Positions 45,692 through 53,200 of a stretch of 64,000 nt of DNA are shown here, in pieces; position 1 is the stretch's first letter, and the number at the start of each line of letters is the position of its first letter. The DNA lies in contig NZ_JGZU01000018.1 of NCBI RefSeq assembly GCF_000741765.1, positions 1 to 64,000 of the forward strand, read 5' to 3'. The notes beneath the pieces are model-generated. The model saw only the letters and a program-made list of their open reading frames with translations. It made no database searches and was not told the DNA's origin. Both the position numbers and the translations under genes were made by a program. This DNA comes from Bifidobacterium tsurumiense. Its GTDB lineage: Bacteria; Actinomycetota; Actinomycetes; Actinomycetales; Bifidobacteriaceae.

Positions 45692-46594
45692 ATGGCAACG
45701 ACTCTAATTGGTCGCGTAACTCGCTTGGTGGCATCGTTGGGTGCTGCAGTCATGATGGTGGCAACGGTTGCTGCATGCGGACCGACCGCCGCAACCCCGA
45801 GCGAGGATCAGTCTTCATCCAATAGCGGTTCGACCGCAACGGCTACAGCCCGTTCTTTGGATGAGATCAAGAAGTCAGGCAAGCTCAAAGTCGCAGTGTT
45901 CTCGGATAAGGCACCATTCGGCTATGTGGATCAGGACGGCAAATATCAGGGATATGATGTCTACTTTGCTGAGCGTCTGGCCAAGGATTTGGGTGTTGAG
46001 CCTGAATACACTGCCGTTGACCCGGCTGCCCGTGTGGATGTGCTGGTGAGCAATAAGGTCGATGTTGTTCTTGCCAATTTCACGGTCACCGATGAGCGTG
46101 CTCAGAAGGTTGACTTTGCCAAGCCATATATGAAGGTGGCATTGGGTGTGGTTTCCCCGACTTCAGCGGAGATCACCGATGTGGACCAGCTCAAGGGCAA
46201 GACCTTGATTATTGCCAAGGGCACCACGGCTGAGACCTACTTCGAGCAGAACCACCCCGAGGTGACATTGCAGAAGTACGACCAATACGCTGATGCATAC
46301 AACGCATTGTTGGACGGCCGTGGAGACGCATTCAGCACCGATAACACCGAGGTGTTGGCATGGGCCAAGGCCAACAAGGGCTTCACTGTGGGCATCACCG
46401 AGTTGGGCGATACCGATACCATCGCACCTGCTGTGCAGAAGGGCAATACTGAGCTGCTGAACTTCATCAACGACGAAATCGTGAAGCTCGGCCAGGAACA
46501 GTTCTTCCACAAGGATTACGAAGAGACACTGAAGCCTGTCTACGGCGATGAGGTCAACCCCGATGAGATCGTGGTCGAAGGTGGCGAGCTCTGA
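45692..46594 (+). CDS. Polar amino-acid ABC transporter substrate-binding lipoprotein
   Basis: A 300-residue family 3 solute-binding protein. The start at 45692 follows AAGGAGAGG. The signal peptide ends in lipobox VAAC (Cys near residue 29), followed by a Ser/Thr linker. KLKVAVFSDKAPFGYVDQDGKYQGYDVYFAE is the classic N-terminal lobe motif, and ANFTVTDERAQKVDFAKPYM the second signature. It is last in the operon, 170 bp after the ATPase gene, with a terminator following at 46682. It binds a polar amino acid; the specificity cannot be read with confidence. Confidence 0.93.
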   Translation: MATTLIGRVTRLVASLGAAVMMVATVAACGPTAATPSEDQSSSNSGSTATATARSLDEIKKSGKLKVAVFSDKAPFGYVDQDGKYQGYDVYFAERLAKDLGVEPEYTAVDPAARVDVLVSNKVDVVLANFTVTDERAQKVDFAKPYMKVALGVVSPTSAEITDVDQLKGKTLIIAKGTTAETYFEQNHPEVTLQKYDQYADAYNALLDGRGDAFSTDNTEVLAWAKANKGFTVGITELGDTDTIAPAVQKGNTELLNFINDEIVKLGQEQFFHKDYEETLKPVYGDEVNPDEIVVEGGEL

Positions 46595-46681
46595 TTCTCG
46601 ATCGGGATTGATGTAGCTGATGCTGATGTGTGTGCTGCGTTTCGGTAGGATCATCAACTAAGACTTCCAACCATTAGAGTG

Positions 46682-46716
46682 ATGGCGGTTGTGCGTGTGC
46701 ATGGCCGCCATTTTTC
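46682..46716 (+). terminator. Intrinsic terminator of the amino-acid ABC operon
   Basis: ATGGCGG at 46682-46688 pairs with CCGCCAT at 46705-46711, followed by TTTTC. The loop is 16 nt. Confidence 0.82.
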
Positions 46717-46769
46717 TTGCCTTGATTAGTTTGAGTCGTCTTGGAAGACGGTTTGTCGCACATATGGCT

Positions 46770-46849
46770 ATTCCGGTATTCCGGCATTCTGGTATTCAGG
46801 CAATCCTCTTTGCCGTTATCCTGGCATTGCAGCATTGCAGCATTGCAGA
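46770..46849. repeat. Two neighbouring arrays of 8-bp tandem repeats
   Basis: Four degenerate copies of ATTCCGGT-like octamers fill 46770-46801 (ATTCCGGT, ATTCCGGC, ATTCTGGT, ATTCAGGC). After 24 bases, three copies of ATTGCAGC-like octamers fill 46826-46849. They lie in the 396-bp gap between the ABC operon terminator and the convergent kinase gene. No gene is supported there. They look like slippage-prone minisatellites. Confidence 0.7.
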
Positions 46850-46990
46850 TTCCTGGTTTTCCGTTTTTCCGGTTGGCTGGCATCGCAATATTGTCAGCAC
46901 AGGCCCTATATATTCGAATTCCACAGCCCGTACGCGAGACCAGTGTTTGAGCTGTATGCATATAAGCCTTATTTGCTTAGCGACTGAACA

Positions 46991-48310
46991 TCAGTGAACC
47001 GGGATAAGCATGGTGAGCACAAACCAGTGGTTATCGGTTTTCACATTGACTTCGCCGTCATATTGGCGAACAATATGGCGAATTGATTTGACGCCGAAAC
47101 CATGAGAACGGGTGTCGTTTCGTTTCGTGGTACGCAGATTGCCGGCGCCGTCTTTGCGCAGTTTTGAATCGAAGAAATTCTCAACGCGGATCACAATGAA
47201 ATGCTGCTGTTGATACAGCGCCAATTTGATTTGTCGTTGCGCGGGATCGGGTAGTTTTTCCGTAGCTTCTATGGCGTTGTCCAAAGCGTTGCCGAAAAGC
47301 GTTGCGATATCCATAGAAGACATGGATTTCAAGAGGCTGCCATCTGCCACCGCGGTGAGTGTTATGCCTTTATCGGCACAACTTCTGGATTTGGCGGTCA
47401 AAATAACATCCAGAACCGGATTGCCGGTATGATTCTGCGCACTGTATCGCTGGACGGATGCTTCCAGATCGGCAAATCCCTGTGCCTTTTGTTCAGGGTC
47501 GAGCTCGGCACGCAAGGCCATGATCTGGTGCTTGAGATCGTGAGCCATACGCCGGATGGCCTCGATATTGTCTTTGGATTGCAGATATTCCTGATGCTGG
47601 CTTGCGAGATGCGCTTCAATCGAAACGAGTTCGGCATTGGCCTCAAGACGACGAGCCTGTTCCTGCTGGGCGTAGAGCAACGCGAATCCGCACAAGTCCA
47701 CCAGCGTGCGGATATAAAACACCTCATATCCCATGCGACTGGAAAATGGCGTATTCGTGGTGACAAAGCTCAGGTTGCTCATGGCGAAGGTGACGATGGT
47801 GATAATCACCGTCGATGTGGTGAGGGACACCGTCGTTTCAGTTGCCTCAGTACTGCTGAAATTCGACCGCTCAGTCAAATACGCCAAGGCAAAGCATGCG
47901 CCGTATGTGCCCACAAGAATCGATGCCGAAAGCCATGGGTGATTCAGCGGGAGCTGATTGGTGCCAGTGAAAGTGACCAGTTGCCAGTGCAACGAAGCCA
48001 CCAGCTCTCCGAGCACGAAGGCACGGGCGGAAATATACAACCCTTCGCGTTTGCCGCAACCGGTGCTCAAAACTATGAGCACGAACATCCCACCAAAGGC
48101 CATCAGCATTCCAAAAATCCACAAGGATATGGGCATGGACCCCGCAGCGTATTGGATGCCGATCATCGCCATCAAGCCTATTGCTGCGGTGATAAAGGTG
48201 CGATGCAAGGGAATGCGGCGATATATCGCGGCGACATACACCATGCAAGCAAGCCATTCGCATATGGCTGTGTAAAGCCTTGGGATATCAGGCAGGGCGT
48301 TGGTTATCAT
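46991..48310 (-). CDS. Membrane sensor histidine kinase of the GHKL / AgrC-like class
   Basis: A 439-residue protein. Six or so hydrophobic helices fill residues 10-215, a coiled-coil stretch follows (215-250), and His257 in MAHDLKHQI is the likely phosphoacceptor. The ATP-binding domain has the N box FGNALDNAIEA (about 343-353) and the glycine box HGFGVKSIRHIV. AgrC-like kinases usually sense peptides and phosphorylate a LytTR-type regulator encoded next to them. No response regulator lies on either side here, so it is an orphan. The ribosome site is weak (GGTGG). Confidence 0.88.
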   Translation of the reverse strand: MITNALPDIPRLYTAICEWLACMVYVAAIYRRIPLHRTFITAAIGLMAMIGIQYAAGSMPISLWIFGMLMAFGGMFVLIVLSTGCGKREGLYISARAFVLGELVASLHWQLVTFTGTNQLPLNHPWLSASILVGTYGACFALAYLTERSNFSSTEATETTVSLTTSTVIITIVTFAMSNLSFVTTNTPFSSRMGYEVFYIRTLVDLCGFALLYAQQEQARRLEANAELVSIEAHLASQHQEYLQSKDNIEAIRRMAHDLKHQIMALRAELDPEQKAQGFADLEASVQRYSAQNHTGNPVLDVILTAKSRSCADKGITLTAVADGSLLKSMSSMDIATLFGNALDNAIEATEKLPDPAQRQIKLALYQQQHFIVIRVENFFDSKLRKDGAGNLRTTKRNDTRSHGFGVKSIRHIVRQYDGEVNVKTDNHWFVLTMLIPVH

Positions 48311-48701
48311 CGTGCACCACCGACATTATGGATTGGCAAAGGCATCGTTGCATAAACTCACTTTCCATGCGTTATGTGGAGAGTATAGTCGAGGGGCTGG
48401 CTGGCGGTGCGAGAGATTTCGAGGGTGGGGTTTGATGCGAGCCTGGGGGAGACCGGCGTTGGTGCAGCTGAACTGGCGGTGAATGCGTGCAGGATTTGTC
48501 TGATGCTGGTATTCGTTGGTTCGACACAGGGGATGCGAAACTTGGGAAAGCCTTCGCAGTTGCTGTCGATTTGCTCACAGCAGAACATACTTTATGTTGC
48601 GTTCCTGGGTGAGGAATGCCGCTGAGCTGTTCTTGCGTATGAGCTCGGAGCAGGTGAAATGCCTTGCGGCAACCGATTGACAAAATATCTGAGTGTTTTG
48701 T
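48311..48701. other. Intergenic region between the kinase and the ABC ATPase gene
   Basis: I see no complete gene. Several short open frames overlap between 48358 and 48625 on both strands; one plus-strand stretch has protein-like runs broken by stops and could be a decayed gene, but I cannot identify it. No response-regulator remnant is recognisable. Confidence 0.35.
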
Positions 48702-48729
48702 TTGACGGAATGAGGTAACCGTGTATAGT
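48702..48729 (+). promoter_or_regulatory. Promoter of the shared sugar-ABC ATPase gene
   Basis: TTGACG at 48702-48707 and TATAGT at 48724-48729 are separated by 16 bp. The predicted leader is about 145 nt long. There is no obvious LacI-type operator, consistent with constitutive expression of a shared ATPase. Confidence 0.65.
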
Positions 48730-48881
48730 GGGACATGGCTCAACGAAGAGAACCTTCAATGGACCGAACAACAAGTAAACGCTGAAGCTTGCGGTTTTCC
48801 GATGTCGGGACGCTACGAGTGAACGCGAACCCTTCACAACGGATCGTTCGGCACGTACCTGCCGATGAAAGGATGTCAATC

Positions 48882-50008
48882 ATGGCAGAAGTTGTATTCG
48901 ACCATGTCACTCGTATCTACCCGGGCAACGATAAGCCTCTGTGGATGATTTGAATATGGAAATCAAGGATGGTGAGTTCCTTGTGCTCGTTGGCCCTTCA
49001 GGCTGCGGCAAGTCCACCACCCTCCGCATGCTCGCAGGCCTCGAAGAGGTCAACAAGGGCCGTATCCTCATCGGTGGCAAGGATGTCACCACGATGCAGC
49101 CTAAGGACCGCGACATTGCAATGGTCTTCCAGAACTACGCACTGTACCCGCACATGACCGTTGCCGATAACATGGGCTTCGCTCTGAAGATCGCAGGTAC
49201 TCCTAAGGATGAGATTCGCAAGCGCGTCGAGAAGGCCGCTGAGATCCTCGATCTGACCGAGTATCTGGATCGTAAGCCGAAGGCTCTGTCCGGTGGTCAG
49301 CGTCAGCGCGTGGCCATGGGCCGTGCAATCGTTCGTGAGCCAAAGGTCTTCCTCATGGATGAGCCGCTCTCGAACTTGGATGCAAAGCTCCGTGTGCAGA
49401 CCCGTACTCAGATCGCTGCTCTGCAGCGCCAGCTGGGCGTCACCACCCTGTATGTGACCCACGATCAGACCGAGGCTCTGACGATGGGCGATCGCATCGC
49501 CGTCATCAAGCTCGGCATCCTGCAGCAGGTCGGCGCTCCGACCGAGCTGTACGATCGTCCGGCCAACGTCTTCGTCGCTGGATTCATCGGCTCTCCGTCG
49601 ATGAACATCAACACCCACCCGGTGGTTGATGGCAAGGCGAAGATCGGTGAGGACACCATCTCACTGCCTGCAGAGGCTGTGAACAAGCTGACCGCAGAGG
49701 ACAACGGCCAGATCGTCGTTGGTTTCCGCCCCGAAGATGCGAGCTTGGCCACTTCCGATGACCCGAACGCCTTCTCCCTGAAGGTCGTGAATGTCGAGGA
49801 TCTGGGCTCCGATGGATTCATCTACGGCAACATCCTCACCGATGGCTCGGCTGCAGAAGCCTCCACGATGATGTCCGACCAGAACAAGCTCACCACGATT
49901 CGTGTGAATCCGCGTGCGCTGCCAAAGGTCGGCGATGTCGTCAAGATCAAGATCGATCCATCCAAGATGCACCTGTTCGCTCCGTCGACCGAGTTGCGTC
50001 TGAACTAG
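48882..50008 (+). pseudogene. msiK: Shared sugar-ABC ATPase (MsiK/UgpC/MsmK type) with a 1-base frameshift near the start
   Basis: From ATG 48882 (AAAGGATG upstream) the protein begins [19 protein letters not shown], the expected N-terminus of this family, then shifts frame and stops at 48951. The next frame, from codon [11 protein letters not shown] at 48941, continues for about 355 residues to 50008 with Walker [10 protein letters not shown], signature [10 protein letters not shown], Walker [13 protein letters not shown] and a C-terminal OB-type regulatory domain. Adding one T in the CCTCT at about 48936-48940 restores a single 375-residue protein. Such ATPases power many sugar importers lacking their own. 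If real, the shift would remove the adenine-stacking Tyr and first strand; internal initiation at GTG 48941 lacks a ribosome site. An assembly error is quite possible. Confidence 0.85.
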
Positions 50009-50085
50009 TAACACTTGGCGGAGCTTCACGGCTCCGTCAACTATTAAACGAGGCGATCTCTTCCTCTCTTATGGCCTCGTTGGAA

Positions 50086-50117
50086 GAACCCCGCGTAGGT
50101 GCGGGGTTCTTTTTTAT
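50086..50117 (+). terminator. Intrinsic terminator of the ABC ATPase gene
   Basis: GAACCCCGC at 50086-50094 pairs with GCGGGGTTC at 50101-50109, a six-base loop, then a run of T residues. A classic strong terminator. Confidence 0.93.
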
Positions 50118-50166
50118 ATACAGCACATCACGTTATCCCTATTCGGGAAACGTGCATATGAACGGG

Positions 50167-50179
50167 TACATTAGAGCAT
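50167..50179 (+). promoter_or_regulatory. Leaderless-type promoter of the DUF4032 gene
   Basis: TACATT at 50167-50172 ends seven bases before the ATG at 50180 and no ribosome binding site is present. This fits the TANNNT -10 placement of leaderless actinobacterial genes. Confidence 0.5.
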
Positions 50180-51574
50180 ATGGAATTAACTGATATGCCG
50201 CAGCTGGATCCGCGTGCTGCGAAGGCCACCTCGGTGCAGGCTCAGGACGAGGGTGTTTCTGCTGAGCCACAGGCGTTGAAGATTACAGCGGCTAGTTCGA
50301 ATCCTAAGATGTTCACTTTGCCATGGAGCAAGCCGCTTGCAACCTGGCCTGAAGAGCTGCTTGCCAATCTTCCTCGAGGCATCTCTCGTCACGTGGTGCG
50401 CTTCGTCCATGTTGGTGACGAAGTCTATGCCATGAAGGAAATCACTCGGCCTGTTGCTGAGCGAGAATATGAGCTTCTGCGTCGTTTGAAGAAACTTGAT
50501 TTGCCAACGGTCACTCCGATTGCCGTGGTTACCGGACGCCATGATGACAATGGCGAGCCGCTCGAGGCGATTTTGGTCACCAAGCATTTGAAGTTCTCAC
50601 TGCCGTACCGCGCACTCTTTGCCCGCAATCTGCGCCCTGACACCGCTGGGCGACTGATCGATGCATTGGCGGTATTGATGGTGCGTTTGCACTTGACTGG
50701 TTTCTACTGGGGTGATGTCTCGCTTTCCAACGTATTGTTCCTGCGTGATGCAGACGCGTTCTCGGCATTCTTGGTCGATGCCGAAACCGGTGATTTGCAT
50801 ATGAATTTGACCGAGGGACAGCGCGAATACGATATCGATTTGGCTCGCACGAATATCATCGGTGAATTGATGGATCTGAGCTCAGGTCAGCTTTTGCCTG
50901 GCGAGGTCGATGAAATTGAGATCGGCAACCGTTTGGTCGAGCGTTATCACTCGCTGTGGAGCACATTGACTGATGTGGATAGCTTCAAGCCCGATGAGAT
51001 GTGGAAGATCGAAAAGCGCGTCAATAAGCTCAATGAGCTGGGCTTCTATGTCGATGAACTTGAGATGAAGACCTCTGATGATGGCAATAGGCTTATGGTG
51101 CGTCCTCGCGTGGTGGATGCTGGCTATGCTTCGCATAAGCTGCTGCGTCTGACAGGTCTTGATGTTCAGGAGAATCAAGCCCGGCGCCTCCTCAATGATC
51201 TCGATGCTTATCGTGCTTCGACATGGCGTCAGGATGAGGATCTGGAGATTGTGGCTACGGACTGGATGCGCGAGCAATTCGAGCCAACAGTGCGCATGAT
51301 CCCGCGTGAATATCGCACGCAAATTGAGCCGGCGCAGTTCTTCCACGAGATTCTCGACCATCGTTGGTTCCTTGCGGAAAAGGCAGGTCACGACGTGCCT
51401 ATGGGCGAAGCCGTGGCCAGCTATATCGAGAATGTGCTGCCTCAATACAAAATCGACCGCAAGGCTATGGATGCAATCATTGCTGATGCAGACGCTGGCG
51501 TGGTGGATGATGAGTACACCTACGGCGATGATGTGATCTCCGATGATCCTGATGCTGCGGTGTGGAGTCACTAG
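50180..51574 (+). CDS. DUF4032 kinase-like protein
   Basis: A 464-residue cytoplasmic protein of an actinobacterial family. The N-terminal half resembles a lipopolysaccharide/aminoglycoside-kinase fold: a Lys in VYAMKEI, a catalytic-loop-like FYWGDVSLSNVLF (about 173-186, Asp and Asn kept) and a metal-loop-like FLVDAETG (about 196-203). The C-terminal half is the DUF4032 region. Phosphotransfer to an unknown substrate is inferred from these motifs only. The acidic tail ends DDPDAAVWSH. It stands alone between two terminators and is likely translated from a leaderless mRNA. Confidence 0.82.
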   Translation: MELTDMPQLDPRAAKATSVQAQDEGVSAEPQALKITAASSNPKMFTLPWSKPLATWPEELLANLPRGISRHVVRFVHVGDEVYAMKEITRPVAEREYELLRRLKKLDLPTVTPIAVVTGRHDDNGEPLEAILVTKHLKFSLPYRALFARNLRPDTAGRLIDALAVLMVRLHLTGFYWGDVSLSNVLFLRDADAFSAFLVDAETGDLHMNLTEGQREYDIDLARTNIIGELMDLSSGQLLPGEVDEIEIGNRLVERYHSLWSTLTDVDSFKPDEMWKIEKRVNKLNELGFYVDELEMKTSDDGNRLMVRPRVVDAGYASHKLLRLTGLDVQENQARRLLNDLDAYRASTWRQDEDLEIVATDWMREQFEPTVRMIPREYRTQIEPAQFFHEILDHRWFLAEKAGHDVPMGEAVASYIENVLPQYKIDRKAMDAIIADADAGVVDDEYTYGDDVISDDPDAAVWSH

Positions 51575-51603
51575 GGTGCGCATTACGCATTAAGCTACGA
51601 TAC

Positions 51604-51667
51604 GGAAATGCCCTTGGGCTTGGCAGGTTATCGATATTCAATTCCTGTTCTGCCCAAGGGCATTTCC
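51604..51667. terminator. Bidirectional terminator between convergent genes
   Basis: GGAAATGCCCTTGGGC at 51604-51619 pairs perfectly with GCCCAAGGGCATTTCC at 51652-51667 (16 bp); the 32-nt loop can fold further through GGCAGG/CCTG. It lies between the converging DUF4032 and methyltransferase genes. Confidence 0.82.
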
Positions 51668-51828
51668 ATATTCGGCACTCGGCGCTCGACGCGAACCTAT
51701 GCGGTCTGTTACGCTGACCGTCCGCCTTCAGCCTGTTCGGATTCACAGTAGAGTGCAGGAGCAGGATGACAGGCTCATGGCTTGAGGACTGTTGACTCGC
51801 GTCTAATCAAGACAGCGAATAGCCTTCG

Positions 51829-52824
51829 CTACTCGGCCTGCTCCCCAGCTTTGCGCCTTGCATTTGCCACAGCATACAGGCTGATGCCTGCGGCAACAGA
51901 AGCATTCAAGGATTCCACGCTATTGGAAATCGGGATACCCGCAATGGCATCGCAGCTTTCGCGCACCAAACGGCTCAAACCCTTGCCTTCAGAACCCAAT
52001 ACCACCACGAGTGGGTCCGTTTCAAAGCCGGTTTCGCCGACCAGTTTGTCGCCGCCGCCATCGAGGCCGACCGCATAATAGCCGCGCTCTTTCAGGCCTT
52101 CTATGGCCTTGGTGAGGTTGACCACACGAGCCACAGGAAGGTGTGCAGCAGCGCCTGCTGACACTTTCCACGCTGCGGCGGTTACCGAAGCGGAACGTCG
52201 TTCTGGCAGAATGATGCCGTTTGCACCGAATGCGGCTGCGGATCGAATAACTGCACCGAGATTCTGAGGGTCAGTAACGCCATCCAATGCGATGAACAAG
52301 GGTTTCGCGGCGATGCGTGCAGCCGTTGAGTTGGCAGCTTCCATGGCGCGGGACTTCTTGTCTGCGCGTTCGGCCAAATCCTGCAAGGAGTAGTACTCGT
52401 ATGGATCTACCTTGAGAATGACGCCTTGGTGATTGCCGGATCGTGCGATACGGTCCATCTCCAGACGGTCAGCCTCTAAGAGGTGCAAGCCCTGGGCGCC
52501 TGCCATACGAACAATATCGCGCGTACGATCATCGTGTTCCAGTCGTGTGGAGATATAGAGCTGGGAACTCGGCACCCCGACCTTCAATGCCTCGAGCACT
52601 GCATTCCTGCCGATTACCAAATCTGTGGAATCGGAAACGAATTTTGTTGCGCGGCGACGTGCAGCCAGTCTTGGATCGGACATTTTACGTCGATCTGCCG
52701 CCTTCTTTTCGCGGTATGCCTTGTGATACACGCGATCTTCAGCCTTCGGGGTCGGTCCCTTGCCCCTAAGCTTATTGCGATGCTTTCCTCCCGACCCCTT
52801 GGTCGGACCTTTCTTCAATGCCAT
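51829..52824 (-). CDS. rlmB: SpoU-type rRNA (guanosine-2'-O-)-methyltransferase, RlmB/TrmH family
   Basis: A 331-residue SAM-dependent RNA methyltransferase with a trefoil-knot fold. The first 65 residues are a very basic Lys/Arg/Gly tail (GPTKGSGGKHRNKLRGKG), common in actinobacterial members. The L30e-like substrate-binding domain follows (VIGRNAVLEAL), then the SpoU motifs ALDGVTDPQNLGAVIRSA (motif 1), VVLGSEGKGLSRLV (motif 2) and IPISNSVESLNASVAAGI (motif 3). The start at 52824 has no ribosome site; GACAAT ends seven bases upstream, suggesting a leaderless mRNA. The exact rRNA or tRNA target is not certain. Confidence 0.92.
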   Translation of the reverse strand: MALKKGPTKGSGGKHRNKLRGKGPTPKAEDRVYHKAYREKKAADRRKMSDPRLAARRRATKFVSDSTDLVIGRNAVLEALKVGVPSSQLYISTRLEHDDRTRDIVRMAGAQGLHLLEADRLEMDRIARSGNHQGVILKVDPYEYYSLQDLAERADKKSRAMEAANSTAARIAAKPLFIALDGVTDPQNLGAVIRSAAAFGANGIILPERRSASVTAAAWKVSAGAAAHLPVARVVNLTKAIEGLKERGYYAVGLDGGGDKLVGETGFETDPLVVVLGSEGKGLSRLVRESCDAIAGIPISNSVESLNASVAAGISLYAVANARRKAGEQAE

Positions 52825-53023
52825 ATCCGATATTGTCCCAGCACCCCCCAACCAATAGGATGCAGGGAATAAGGCGTGAAGCGGGCAGCATAACGTCGAT
52901 ATGCCAATATGGACCGATCTTGAGTGAATATCGTTGTTTGACATCGCAAAGCGTACGAGAACCGGCCAGTCATATTGCGAAAGAATTTCCCAGCATGATA
53001 AATATGTCATGTTGTATTATCCG

Positions 53024-53051
53024 CTGTATTACTGTATTGTAGCGCTATAAT
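53024..53051 (+). promoter_or_regulatory. Candidate promoter and operator of the arabinofuranosidase gene
   Basis: TATAAT at 53046-53051 is preceded at 16 bp by CTGTAT (53024-53029), a weak -35. The palindrome TAGCGCTA at 53040-53047 overlaps the -10 and has the AGCGCT core of LacI operators. TGTATT is repeated three times just upstream (53013-53036). The LacI gene at 55792-56814 is the likely regulator. Otherwise 52825-53200 holds nothing I can name. Confidence 0.45.
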
Positions 53052-53200
53052 AATATTGTGTGGAAATGAGATGTGAATCGCGCAGGCAAAGTGCGCATAA
53101 AGCGGTCGCATGGATTGAAGTCGAGTCGCTTCAGCACATGCCCGATGAAGGGCACCATACAAGGCGGCTTGCCAACGCAACGTTGTGACTAGGAGGAAAT

